Both the position numbers and the translations under genes were made by a program. The notes beneath the pieces are model-generated. The model was not told the DNA's origin. It searched no databases and saw only the letters and a program-made list of their open reading frames with translations. From NCBI GenBank assembly GCA_003210055.1, contig QCNS01000005.1, positions 1 through 64,000 on the forward strand: a stretch of DNA of 64,000 bases, in the 5' to 3' direction. This document shows, one piece after another, positions 36,497-45,007 of the stretch. How positions within the stretch are numbered: position 1 is the first letter of the stretch; the number at the start of each line of letters is the position of its first letter. The DNA is from SAR116 cluster bacterium AG-426-I14. GTDB lineage: Bacteria; Pseudomonadota; Alphaproteobacteria; Puniceispirillales; Marisalimonadaceae.

Positions 36497-37741
36497 TTAT
36501 TCTCCAAAATTTCTTATATCGTCAATAACTTTTCCATCATTAGCTAATGATTTGGGTTCAACTAATTCTGTTTCTCCGTTTAAGTTAAGAACTTTTTTCA
36601 TTTCTGCAACAATTGTTTTTTTTATTTTTTCTCTTTCGATTGAATTACACAAATCTGTCTCAATTATCAAATTTATAATATCCTTATTTTTCTCTCTATT
36701 AACAACTAGTCTACCTTTGACTTTAGATTTAAAAACAGTTTTTAAAATTTTATCAATTTGTGAAGGTTGAACAAACATTCCTCTTACTTTAGTTGTCTGG
36801 TCTGCTCTTCCCTGCCAACCTTTGATTCTAAAGTTAGTTCTTCCAGTAGAACTTAATCCTGGTAAAAAGGAAGATAAATCACCTGTAGCAAATCTAAATA
36901 TTGGTAGTTCAAAATTATTTAATACAGTGACTATAACCTCTCCAACTTCACCATCTTCAACTGCATCACCTGTACCAGGCTTTACAATCTCTACAATAAC
37001 ATCCTCATCAACTATCATGCCATCATTCTGAGATGCTTCATATGCTATTAACCCTAAATCTGCTGTTCCATAACATTGAAAAAAATCAATATTTTTAGTT
37101 CTTAAATATTCTGCAACATTTGGAAATAATGGACCTCCTGATAAAACTGCTTTTTTTAAAAATTTTAGATTAATTTTTTTTTCATCAGCTTTTTCCAAGA
37201 GAATTCGCAGAAAATCTGGAACCCCAACATAGCCAGTTGTTTTTATATCTGACATTATTTCAACTTGTGCATCGGAGTTTTCACTTCCAGCTGGAAAAAC
37301 TGTGCACTTTAAAATCTTAGCAGCTTCTTCGAACATTAAACCTGCAGGTGTAAAGTGATAAGAGAAACAATTTTGAATTATATCACCTTTTATGAAATTT
37401 GCTGCATGCATAGCTCTTGCAAACCTCCACCAATTAGAACTGCGTCCATCTAGATCATAAATAGGTCCTGGAGATCTATAGATATGAGCAAATTGGTTGT
37501 AAGGTTCTATATTAAAATTAGCGAATGGCAGAATTTTTTTTTGTTTATCAATTAAGTCGCTTTTTCTTAAAATTTCAATTTTATTTAGATCTGATAGAGA
37601 CGTTATTTCGCCATTAATTCTACTTTTTAAATTTTCATTTGTTTTAGATACTTCTATCAGTTTTTTTAATTTTAAAAGTTGATCAGCTTGTCTTTCATCA
37701 GCTGATCGAATTTCAGAGTTGTCAAAAAAAAGTGATGTCAT
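36497..37741 (-). CDS. Phenylacetate-CoA ligase family protein (PaaK-like) with atypical nucleotide loop
   Basis: A 414-residue ANL-superfamily protein. The second half looks like PaaK: KAVLSGGPLFPNVAEYLR, FFQCYGTADLGLIAYEA, FRFATGDLSSFLPG, IKGWQGRADQTTKVRGMFVQPSQI. At the usual Ser/Thr/Gly-rich ATP loop, however, residues ~87-98 read IYRSPGPIYDLDG instead of SSGTTGKP. I recall similar sequences in other members found in ABC-transporter/acyl-CoA operons, so it is probably a subfamily feature. It should activate an aromatic or other carboxylic acid to its CoA thioester, although the altered loop makes activity less certain. It lies 15 bases after livF. Confidence 0.8.
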   Translation of the reverse strand: MTSLFFDNSEIRSADERQADQLLKLKKLIEVSKTNENLKSRINGEITSLSDLNKIEILRKSDLIDKQKKILPFANFNIEPYNQFAHIYRSPGPIYDLDGRSSNWWRFARAMHAANFIKGDIIQNCFSYHFTPAGLMFEEAAKILKCTVFPAGSENSDAQVEIMSDIKTTGYVGVPDFLRILLEKADEKKINLKFLKKAVLSGGPLFPNVAEYLRTKNIDFFQCYGTADLGLIAYEASQNDGMIVDEDVIVEIVKPGTGDAVEDGEVGEVIVTVLNNFELPIFRFATGDLSSFLPGLSSTGRTNFRIKGWQGRADQTTKVRGMFVQPSQIDKILKTVFKSKVKGRLVVNREKNKDIINLIIETDLCNSIEREKIKKTIVAEMKKVLNLNGETELVEPKSLANDGKVIDDIRNFGE

Positions 37742-37756
37742 TTTTTATTATTAAAC

Positions 37757-38605
37757 TTATAACCAGCGTTTTCTTCTACGGTATTGTTTAAAGTCTCTGT
37801 AGGACTGTCTTCCTTTTCCAGAAATTCCCAAATAAAATTCTTTAACATCTTCATTATCCCTCATAGATTTTGCTGAACCCTCCATTACAACTCTTCCATT
37901 TTCTAATATATATGCGTATTCAGCATATTGAAGTGCCATGTTAGTATTTTGTTCAGCCAAAAGAATTGTAACACCCTCTTGTTTATTAATCTGTGATACT
38001 ATTTCAAAAATTTGTTTTACTAATTGAGGTGCAAGACCCATTGAAGGTTCATCAAGTAATATCATACGTGGATTTGCCATTAGGGCCCTTCCTATAGCTA
38101 CCATTTGCTGTTCACCGCCAGATGTGTAACCTGCTTGAGATGTTCTTCTATCTTTTAATCTTGGAAAGTAATTATAAACTCTTTCAAGATCGTATTTAAC
38201 TTCTTTGTTATTTTTTCTTGTATAAGCTCCAGTCAACAAGTTTTCTTCTACAGTCAAATGTTCAAAACAATGTCTACCCTCCATTACTTGAATTACTCCT
38301 AGTTTGACTAGTTGAGAAGGATCTAGGGCATGCACATCAATATTTTCAAAACTAATGGAACCTTTGGTTACTTCTCCTCGTTCTGAAGCAAGTAAGTTTG
38401 ATATAGATTTCAAGGTAGTTGTCTTCCCAGCACCATTGCCTCCTAAAAGGGTTGTTATTCCCCCTTTTCTTACATTTAAGCTAACGCCTTTTAAAACAAG
38501 AATAACATGATTATAAACTACCTCTATATTATTAACTATAAGTAGGTCTGTATTTTTTTTATTCTTTGAATGTTTTTTATTATTTTTTATAGAAATATCA
38601 TCCAT
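37757..38605 (-). CDS. livF: HAAT-type ABC transporter ATP-binding protein, LivF-like
   Basis: A 282-residue ATPase. Walker A is LLGGNGAGKTTTLKS, the signature is YTSGGEQQMVAIGRALM, Walker B is MILLDEPSMGLAPQ and the switch His region follows in VTILLAEQNTNMALQ. The SMGLAP wording is typical of LivF. A lysine/asparagine-rich N-terminal extension of ~20 residues and a basic C-terminal tail (YRDFKQYRRRKRWL) are additions to the standard ~235-residue size. It pairs with LivG, LivH, LivM and the binding protein. It is separated from the binding-protein gene by a strong hairpin, so its level is probably lower than that of the binding protein. Confidence 0.92.
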   Translation of the reverse strand: MDDISIKNNKKHSKNKKNTDLLIVNNIEVVYNHVILVLKGVSLNVRKGGITTLLGGNGAGKTTTLKSISNLLASERGEVTKGSISFENIDVHALDPSQLVKLGVIQVMEGRHCFEHLTVEENLLTGAYTRKNNKEVKYDLERVYNYFPRLKDRRTSQAGYTSGGEQQMVAIGRALMANPRMILLDEPSMGLAPQLVKQIFEIVSQINKQEGVTILLAEQNTNMALQYAEYAYILENGRVVMEGSAKSMRDNEDVKEFYLGISGKGRQSYRDFKQYRRRKRWL

Positions 38606-38627
38606 CGTATTACCAAAAATATTAAAA

Positions 38628-38658
38628 AAGAGAGTCTATGGTTATCATAGACTCTCTT
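38628..38658 (-). terminator. Intrinsic terminator inside the liv-type operon (after the binding-protein gene)
   Basis: AAGAGAGTCTATG (38628-38640), a 5-base loop, and its exact complement CATAGACTCTCTT (38646-38658) make a 13-base-pair perfect hairpin. Read on the minus strand, the stem is followed by a T run, as in a rho-independent terminator. It starts 6 bases after the end of the binding-protein gene and precedes livF by 23 bases. It probably lowers read-through so that the binding protein is made in excess, and stabilises the 3' end of the upstream message. Confidence 0.85.
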
Positions 38659-38663
38659 AAAAA

Positions 38664-39959
38664 TTAATTACAACGTAGTGCAATTTTTTGTTCTTTGGCG
38701 TATTTTGCAGAGTCTTCAGCTATTAGTTTATCAACTACATCTGAATCACCATACATATACTCAGTAATCATGTTCCATTTTTTAGCTTTTGCATCCCATT
38801 GCTGGACAGCTGCTAATCCACTTCCGCCATGATTTTCACAAGTGTTTTTAAATGGTGGAGAAAAGTTCTTAAAACCTAACTGTTCCATTCTTGCTGCGTC
38901 TAGATTCACATTTTCCATCCCATCACGATACATTGCTGCAGTGATTTTTGATGTTCCGTGCATTTTTTGAGCAACTCTAGCAGCTTCTACTTGTACCATA
39001 GCCTGAAACAAACCTCTATTATAGAGCACTGTTCCAAAGTGAGAGCCATCACCTGAGGCATTTCCTTTGTCATGAACATATTTTTTAATATCTTTATGAA
39101 CTTGGTAGTCAGTACCAGGTGCATTAAATGTTAAAGCTTTATAACCATGAGCTCCTTGACCTGCAGGTAAAACATCATTTTCAGAACCAGACCACCATAT
39201 ACCTATGAAATTTTCCATAGGAAATTTAATTGATGCAGCTGATTTGACTGCAACAGAGTTCATTACACCCCATCCCCACATCAATATATAATTTGGTCGA
39301 CTTTTTCTAATCTTTAACCATGTAGCTTTTTGCTCTTGTCCAGGATGATCTACTGGAAGAAGCATTAACTTATAACCATGCTTTTTTGCTAATGTTTCAA
39401 GTGTACGAATTGGTTCTTTACCGTAAGCAGAGTTATGATAAACCAATGCAATTTTTTTATTTTTAATATTACCAAGGTTTTGCTTTAAGATATGTCTTAT
39501 GGCAATTGAAGCTCCATCCCAATATGTAGCTGGTGCATTAAAAATCCATTTAAACACTTTACCATTTTTTGCTGATGTTCTTCCATAACCTGTTGAGTAA
39601 ATAGTTACTCCATCAGCAGTAGCTTTTGGTATTAATTGATAAGTAATACCTGTTGACATCGGTTGGAAAACCATTGCACCTTCTTTATGTTTTTCATAGC
39701 ACTCGACACCGACTTGAGTTTTATAACCTGTTTCGCACTCTGGAAAAACAATTTTTTCGCCACCGATTCCACCATCTCTAGCATTTATCATTCGATAGTA
39801 ATCGACAAAACCGTCAGCGTTAGGAATACCATTCGGTGCATAAGCCCCCGTACGATATACAAGCATAGGAAATTTTAAATCAGCAGAAGCAATTTCTAGA
39901 AAACTTCCTATTGCAATCACTGACCCTAAAAGTCCTAAAAGTAGTTTTTTTAATCTCAT
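38664..39959 (-). CDS. HAAT-type ABC transporter periplasmic substrate-binding protein
   Basis: A 431-residue type I periplasmic binding protein. A clear signal peptide, MRLKKLLLGLLGSVIAIGSF..ASA, is predicted to be cut after residue 26. FPMLVYRTGAYAPNGIPNADGFVDYYRMIN and GGEKIVFPECETGYKTQVGVECYEK are typical of the LivK-like branch found with aromatic/aliphatic acid operons rather than true LivJ. A very strong ribosome-binding site (AAGGAGGA) and the terminator after it fit high expression. The ligand is unknown; the companion CoA ligases argue for a carboxylic acid. Confidence 0.9.
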   Translation of the reverse strand: MRLKKLLLGLLGSVIAIGSFLEIASADLKFPMLVYRTGAYAPNGIPNADGFVDYYRMINARDGGIGGEKIVFPECETGYKTQVGVECYEKHKEGAMVFQPMSTGITYQLIPKATADGVTIYSTGYGRTSAKNGKVFKWIFNAPATYWDGASIAIRHILKQNLGNIKNKKIALVYHNSAYGKEPIRTLETLAKKHGYKLMLLPVDHPGQEQKATWLKIRKSRPNYILMWGWGVMNSVAVKSAASIKFPMENFIGIWWSGSENDVLPAGQGAHGYKALTFNAPGTDYQVHKDIKKYVHDKGNASGDGSHFGTVLYNRGLFQAMVQVEAARVAQKMHGTSKITAAMYRDGMENVNLDAARMEQLGFKNFSPPFKNTCENHGGSGLAAVQQWDAKAKKWNMITEYMYGDSDVVDKLIAEDSAKYAKEQKIALRCN

Positions 39960-39963
39960 AAAT

Positions 39964-39971
39964 TCCTCCTT
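39964..39971 (-). promoter_or_regulatory. Near-perfect ribosome-binding site of the binding-protein gene
   Basis: Reads AAGGAGGA on the minus strand, 4 bases before the ATG of the periplasmic binding-protein gene. It is one of the strongest Shine-Dalgarno sequences in the window, where most genes have weak ones, and fits the need for excess binding protein. Confidence 0.75.
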
Positions 39972-40005
39972 GTTGAGATATAAATCCCTTTTCTATATTA
40001 TAGCA

Positions 40006-41088
40006 TTAGTAAGGGAAAGGCCACCTTCTTAATTTTTCTTTTGCGATGGACCATAGTCTTGCGAGCCCATGTGGCTCTACAATTAAAAAAACAACCATTA
40101 GTAATCCCCAAATGGTTATTTCGAAATGTTTGGCAGTAACGGCTGATAATCCTACTAAATCAACCATGAAATTTTTTAATACAATTGGCAAAAGTACAAT
40201 GAATGCAGCTCCTAAAAAAGAACCAAGCATAGAACCTAAACCACCAATAATAATCATAAATAGGACAGGAAAGGAAATAGCCATGATATCGAATGACTCT
40301 GTAACTTCAAGAGCACCTAAATACACAGCAAAATATAGTGAACCAGAAATTCCAATGTAAAAAGAACTAATAGCAAAAGCTGTAAGTTTAGTTTTTAGAG
40401 GAGGTACTCCTATTATCTCTGCAGCTATATCCATATCCCTAATAGCCATCCAAGATCTACCTATTTTACTTCTAATCATATTTTTTGCTGCAAAACCAAA
40501 AACTACAACTAAAACAAGACAGAACAAGTATGTAGCATATGGTGGAGCCGCCGCACCAGTGACAGGCACACCAAACATAGTCCTCTCAGATACAGTGATT
40601 TGTCCAGTATCAGAGTAATTATAAAACCATGGAACTTTATTGAAAAGCCATACTAAAAAAAACTGGGAGGCTAAGGTTGCTACTGCTAAGTAAAAACCCT
40701 TTATTCTAAGCGAAGGTAATCCAAATAAAATTCCAACCAGAGCAGAAATAAATCCAGAAATGATAACAATGATCATTATATTTAGATCTGGATATGTTGT
40801 CATAAGTTTATATGTTGAGAATGCACCTACGGCCATGAATCCACCAGTACCCAGGGATACTTGACCACAATAACCAGTTAATATATTAAGTCCTATTGCT
40901 GCCATAGAATAAATTAGAAAAGGAACTAAAATTGCTTTTTCCCAGTAGCTATCAACTACAAAAGGAACAAATAAGAAAGCGACAAGCATTAATAGACTAA
41001 AAGCTATCTTATCTTGCATTAAAGGAAAAATAGCATGGTCAGATCGATAATTAGAATTATACTGTCCAGTTTCTTTATATATCATCAA
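40006..41088 (-). CDS. livM: HAAT-type ABC transporter permease, LivM-like
   Basis: A 360-residue inner-membrane permease with about 9-10 hydrophobic helices. AAIGLNILTGYCGQVSLGTGGFMAVGAF is the LivM core and GIPLFGLPSLRIKGFYLAVATLAS-like sequence (LVGILFGLPSLRIKGFYLA) follows. The cytoplasmic EAA-type loop WMAIRDMDIAAEIIGV contacts the ATPases. It forms the channel with LivH. Its start overlaps the livH stop by 4 bases. The protein starts with a ~25-residue polar stretch ahead of the first helix. Confidence 0.92.
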   Translation of the reverse strand: MMIYKETGQYNSNYRSDHAIFPLMQDKIAFSLLMLVAFLFVPFVVDSYWEKAILVPFLIYSMAAIGLNILTGYCGQVSLGTGGFMAVGAFSTYKLMTTYPDLNIMIIVIISGFISALVGILFGLPSLRIKGFYLAVATLASQFFLVWLFNKVPWFYNYSDTGQITVSERTMFGVPVTGAAAPPYATYLFCLVLVVVFGFAAKNMIRSKIGRSWMAIRDMDIAAEIIGVPPLKTKLTAFAISSFYIGISGSLYFAVYLGALEVTESFDIMAISFPVLFMIIIGGLGSMLGSFLGAAFIVLLPIVLKNFMVDLVGLSAVTAKHFEITIWGLLMVVFLIVEPHGLARLWSIAKEKLRRWPFPY

Positions 41089-42089
41089 ACCCTCTCAATA
41101 ATTTTTTCCCCAAATAGTCCTTGGGGTCTAAATAATAAAAATACCAAAGCCATAAAATAGGCAAACCAGTTTTCAATTGCGCCTATGTCGAAGAGACCAC
41201 CTATGTAAATCTCTGCTAATTTTTCACCAACTCCAATTAATAACCCTCCAATTATTGCTCCAGGAATAGAGGTAAACCCTCCTAAGATTAATACAGGTAG
41301 TGCTTTCAAGGCTATTAGTGAAAGAGAAAATTGGACACCAGACTCCGTTCCCCACATAATCCCTGCAACCATGGCAATAAAACCAGACATAGCCCAAACA
41401 AAAACCCATATTGTTCTTAGCGAAATTCCTACTGAAAGTGCAGCCTGATGGTCATCGGCAACTGCTCTTAAGGCTCTTCCCGTTTTGGTATACTGTGAAA
41501 ATAGAGCTAATGCTGTTACTAAAATTACAGCAATTACAGTAGCCCAAACATTTAACACATCTATGTACATACCATAATATTCGCTACCTTCAGCTGCTAG
41601 ACCAATTGTTGCATTTTCTAACCATTCTGAACCACCACTGGGTATTCCAACATCTAATACTTTAACATCTGAACCCCACATTAGATCACCAATACCTTCA
41701 AGAACAAAAGCTAATCCAATTGTAGCCATAAACAATATTATAGGCTCTTGGTTAACAAGATGCTTCAAAACTAATCTTTCAATGATCCAAGCTAAGACAA
41801 TCATAGTAATGATTGTAAAAATAATAGCTAAAAAACTATGTATTTCTGGGTACCAATGGTGAAGTTTAGTTCCAAATAATTCGTTTATTAAATGTGAGAA
41901 GGGTACTTGTCCAGTTTGGAAACCTACCAACGTTAGAGCTGCAAATAGAGCAAAAACACCTTGAGCAAAATTAAAAACGCCAGAAGCTTTAAAAATTAAT
42001 ACAAAACCCAAGGCAACTAGGGAATACATAATGCCGGACATTAGTCCATTAAGAACCGTTTCAATAAAATTGAGTAACTCTACACTCAT
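41085..42089 (-). CDS. livH: HAAT-type ABC transporter permease, LivH-like
   Basis: A 334-residue inner-membrane permease with about 8 helices. LNGLMSGIMYSLVALGFVLIFKASGVFNFAQG is the LivH N-terminal hallmark, GRALRAVADDHQAALSVGIS is the coupling loop and ALPVLILGGFTSIPGAIIGGLLIGVGE the C-terminal signature. The loop between helices 2 and 4 is longer than in LivH of E. coli (KLHHWYPEIHS and a segment around residues 125-160). It overlaps livM and follows livG by 12 bases. Confidence 0.92.
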   Translation of the reverse strand: MSVELLNFIETVLNGLMSGIMYSLVALGFVLIFKASGVFNFAQGVFALFAALTLVGFQTGQVPFSHLINELFGTKLHHWYPEIHSFLAIIFTIITMIVLAWIIERLVLKHLVNQEPIILFMATIGLAFVLEGIGDLMWGSDVKVLDVGIPSGGSEWLENATIGLAAEGSEYYGMYIDVLNVWATVIAVILVTALALFSQYTKTGRALRAVADDHQAALSVGISLRTIWVFVWAMSGFIAMVAGIMWGTESGVQFSLSLIALKALPVLILGGFTSIPGAIIGGLLIGVGEKLAEIYIGGLFDIGAIENWFAYFMALVFLLFRPQGLFGEKIIERV

Positions 42090-42101
42090 TTAACAACACA
42101 T

Positions 42102-42905
42102 CTAATCATTTGAGACTCCCAAATAAGCATCAATAACTGCCTTATTACTTCTAATTTCTTCAGGTTTACCTGATCCAATTTTTTTTCCATAGTCTAGCAC
42201 AACAATTCTATCTGATATATCCATTACAACACTCATATCATGTTCAATTAAAACAATTGTTGTTTTAAGTTCATGATTAGCTGTTAAAACAAATCTACTC
42301 ATGTCTTGTTTTTCCTCAACATTCATACCTGCCATTGGTTCATCTAAAAGAAGAATTTCTGGTTCCATTGCAAGAGCCCTTCCAAGCTCAACCCTTTTTT
42401 GTAGTCCGTATGGAAGTGAACCAACAGGAGTTCTTCTTATTGATTGGAGGTCTAAAAAATCTATAACTCTCTCTACTTTTTCTCTGTGAAAAGTTTCTTC
42501 TTTTTCAGCTGGTCCAAAATACAAAGCTTGCATAAACAAATTTTGCTTTTGTTTTAATAATCTTCCAGTCATTAGATTATCTAATGTACTCATGCCTTTA
42601 AAAAGGGCTATATTTTGGAATGTCCTTGCGATACCACTTTTTGCGGCAAACTCAGGTTCCATTTGTAATCTTTCTTGACCAGCAAAATTAATTTTACCAG
42701 ATGTTGGCTTATAGAATCCATTAATGACATTCAGCATTGATGACTTTCCGGCCCCATTTGGTCCAATTATAGCAAACACCTCACCTCTTTTTACCTCAAA
42801 AGAAACTTCAGTTAATGCTTTAACACCCCCAAAAGATAAGCTTATATTTTTTAATTCAATTATATTTTTACCATATGGAATATTTTTAATTTTAGATAGA
42901 CTCAT
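42102..42905 (-). CDS. livG: HAAT-type ABC transporter ATP-binding protein, LivG-like
   Basis: A 267-residue ATPase. Walker A is AIIGPNGAGKSSMLNVINGFY, the signature region is SLPYGLQKRVELGRALA (LSYGxQ variant usual for LivG), Walker B is EILLLDEPMAGMNVEE and the His switch is in IVLIEHDMSVVMDISD. GIARTFQNIALFKGMSTLDNLM is typical of LivG. It pairs with LivF to drive the LivHM permease. It starts at the last base of the acyl-CoA synthetase stop (TGA/ATG overlap), which shows the ligase and transporter are made together. Confidence 0.92.
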   Translation of the reverse strand: MSLSKIKNIPYGKNIIELKNISLSFGGVKALTEVSFEVKRGEVFAIIGPNGAGKSSMLNVINGFYKPTSGKINFAGQERLQMEPEFAAKSGIARTFQNIALFKGMSTLDNLMTGRLLKQKQNLFMQALYFGPAEKEETFHREKVERVIDFLDLQSIRRTPVGSLPYGLQKRVELGRALAMEPEILLLDEPMAGMNVEEKQDMSRFVLTANHELKTTIVLIEHDMSVVMDISDRIVVLDYGKKIGSGKPEEIRSNKAVIDAYLGVSND

Positions 42906-44845
42906 TATTTATTTCCTATTGAGCTAATTTTTAAATTTCTTATTTCCATTGAGGCATTTATTTTACCTTTTCTTCCATCTTCGTAGGTAACTTCGGTATT
43001 AATTTTTGCAATAGATTTATCTTTATAAAGAGAGTCTATGAGTGATTTATACCTATCATTAATTACAGATCTTCTTACTTTTCTTGTTCTAGTTAATTCA
43101 CCGTCATCTGCTTCTAATTCTTTAAATAACAATAAAAATTTTTTAATTTTTAAATTTTTTGGTAAATTTTTATTCACTTTATCTATCTCTGACTGTATCA
43201 GATCATAAATCTTTTTGTCAGACGCTAAACCTGTATATGATGTAAATGGTAATTGCCATTTTTCTGCTAACTTTGAAACTATAGAAAACCTTATACAAAT
43301 TATAGCAGTTAGATAAGGTTTATCAGCTCCTAAAATTACAGCCTCACCGACATATGGTGAAAATTTTAACTTGTTTTCAATGTTTTGAGGTGAAAATTTT
43401 ATACCATCTGATTTTGTGGCAATATCATCGACTCTATCTATTACAGTTAGTCTATCGTTTTTATCTAAAAAGCCAGCATCACCAGTATGCATCCATCCAT
43501 TCTTAATTGATTCTTTAAATGCTTTTTTATTGTTGTAATAACCAGAAAACATATATGGGTGTTTAGTTACTATTTCGCCCATCCCATTTGCGTCAGGATT
43601 TAAAATTTTTATTTGGCAATCTGGAAAAGGGATACCAACGGTTTCACAATCCATCTCACCTTCTGGTGGTTTTTGTAATGTGTATGCACCCATAAGCTCA
43701 GTTTGTCCATAAAGTTGTCTGAGTGGTATTCCCATTGCTAAAAAAAATTTAAAAGTATCTGGACCAATTGCAGAACCTCCTGTTGCTGCAGAAGTTACTT
43801 TACTAAAACCCAATCTATCCTTTAAGTGAGTGAATAATAGTTTATCTGCCCAAAAATCTCTTTTACCAGAGTCAACTGCTCTTAAACCTCGTTCAACCAT
43901 TGTATTAAAAATCCATTGAGTAAATTTTGAAGAGTCTAGAATTCTTGCTCTCATATCTGCGGCAATCTGTTCCCATAACCTTGGTGCCCCTAGCATAAAG
44001 GATGGACCAATTTCTTTTAAATCGTCCATGGCTGTATCGGCATTTTCTGGAAAATTAACTTTCATGCCACTTAGTAAGTTAAATCCAACACCATAGACTT
44101 GCTCCATTATCCACGGAAAAGGTAAAACTGACACATATTCATCATTTGAAGTTTTAGGATCGACCTTGAGATAATTAGCTATATGTTTTACAAACTTTTC
44201 TCCAGGAAGTGAAGCTAATTTTGGATTTGAAGTAGTACCAGAAGTTGTACATAAAACTGCATCAGTGTTGCCAGAGATTTTATTGATCAAATTAATATAT
44301 TTTTTAGGATTTTTCTTTAAAATGCTTTTCCCTTTCTTCATCAATGATCTCATATCAATAATATTTGGATTATCTAATTGATTTAAGCCTCTGGGATCCT
44401 CATAAAATATTTTAATATTTTTCTTTAATTTTTTTTGAATATTTATAAATTTATCAACCTGTTCTTGATCTTGTGCAAATGCAAAATCTACATCTGCTGC
44501 TTTAACTAGATAGCTAACTTCTTCATCAAGTGTATCTCTGTAAATACCCAAACTCATTCCACCATTTGCTTGAACTGCTATTTCGAAAAACACCCAAGCT
44601 GGTTTATTATCACCTATTAAAGCCATAACCTGACCTTTTTTGAACCCTTCAGCTTCTAGACCTAAAGCTAATTCTGAAACGTTTTGATTATAATCTCTCC
44701 ATGTAGTTTCATTCCAAATACCTAGATCTTTATCACGCAAGGCGACTTCATTAGGTGTTTTATCAGATCTATACTTAAGAATTTTAGGAAACGTATTGTA
44801 GATATTAAAATCTGGATAATTATTATTTAAACTAGTATTAAGCAA
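42905..44845 (-). CDS. AMP-dependent acyl-CoA synthetase, long-chain FadD/ACSL-like, first gene of the transporter operon
   Basis: A 646-residue ANL ligase from a TTG start at 44845 supported by GAGGA seven bases upstream. It has the AMP motif DAVLCTTSGTTSNPKLASL, ATGGSAIGPDTFKFFLAMGIPLRQLYGQTELMG, HTGDAGFLDKNDRLTVIDR and a C-terminal ELTRTRKVRR in place of the common TxTGKxxR lysine loop. The large size and this ending are typical of the ACSL branch. It should attach CoA to the acid brought in by the ABC transporter whose genes follow directly. Confidence 0.87.
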   Translation of the reverse strand: MLNTSLNNNYPDFNIYNTFPKILKYRSDKTPNEVALRDKDLGIWNETTWRDYNQNVSELALGLEAEGFKKGQVMALIGDNKPAWVFFEIAVQANGGMSLGIYRDTLDEEVSYLVKAADVDFAFAQDQEQVDKFINIQKKLKKNIKIFYEDPRGLNQLDNPNIIDMRSLMKKGKSILKKNPKKYINLINKISGNTDAVLCTTSGTTSNPKLASLPGEKFVKHIANYLKVDPKTSNDEYVSVLPFPWIMEQVYGVGFNLLSGMKVNFPENADTAMDDLKEIGPSFMLGAPRLWEQIAADMRARILDSSKFTQWIFNTMVERGLRAVDSGKRDFWADKLLFTHLKDRLGFSKVTSAATGGSAIGPDTFKFFLAMGIPLRQLYGQTELMGAYTLQKPPEGEMDCETVGIPFPDCQIKILNPDANGMGEIVTKHPYMFSGYYNNKKAFKESIKNGWMHTGDAGFLDKNDRLTVIDRVDDIATKSDGIKFSPQNIENKLKFSPYVGEAVILGADKPYLTAIICIRFSIVSKLAEKWQLPFTSYTGLASDKKIYDLIQSEIDKVNKNLPKNLKIKKFLLLFKELEADDGELTRTRKVRRSVINDRYKSLIDSLYKDKSIAKINTEVTYEDGRKGKINASMEIRNLKISSIGNK

Positions 44846-44850
44846 AAATT

Positions 44851-44855
44851 TTCCT
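44851..44855 (-). promoter_or_regulatory. Ribosome-binding site supporting a TTG start
   Basis: GAGGA on the minus strand lies five to seven bases before the TTG at 44845. No ATG or GTG in a suitable position competes, so the site decides the start of the acyl-CoA synthetase. Confidence 0.6.
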
Positions 44856-44943
44856 CAAACAACTTATCGATACGAATTTCATTTTAAAGTTATCAATAAA
44901 GAAATTAAAATCAATATAAACAAACTTTTTTTTGAAATTGTAA

Positions 44944-44974
44944 ATTTTACTTTTAATTACAACCAGTTGCAATT
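44944..44974 (-). promoter_or_regulatory. Candidate sigma-70-type promoter with overlapping palindrome, upstream of the acyl-CoA synthetase/transporter operon
   Basis: Read on the minus strand, TTGCAA (44967-44972) and TAAAAT (44944-44949) are separated by 17 bases, an ideal -35/-10 spacing. The 20-base imperfect palindrome AATTACAACCAGTTGCAATT (44955-44974, 8 of 10 base pairs matching) covers the -35 and much of the spacer, where a repressor such as a TetR- or GntR-family protein would bind. The site is about 100 bases before the TTG start. Nothing else in this 162-base gap stands out. AT-rich DNA gives chance matches, so this is a candidate only. Confidence 0.4.
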
Positions 44975-45007
44975 AAGTGAAATATAAGATTATAGTTGTT
45001 TAATATG

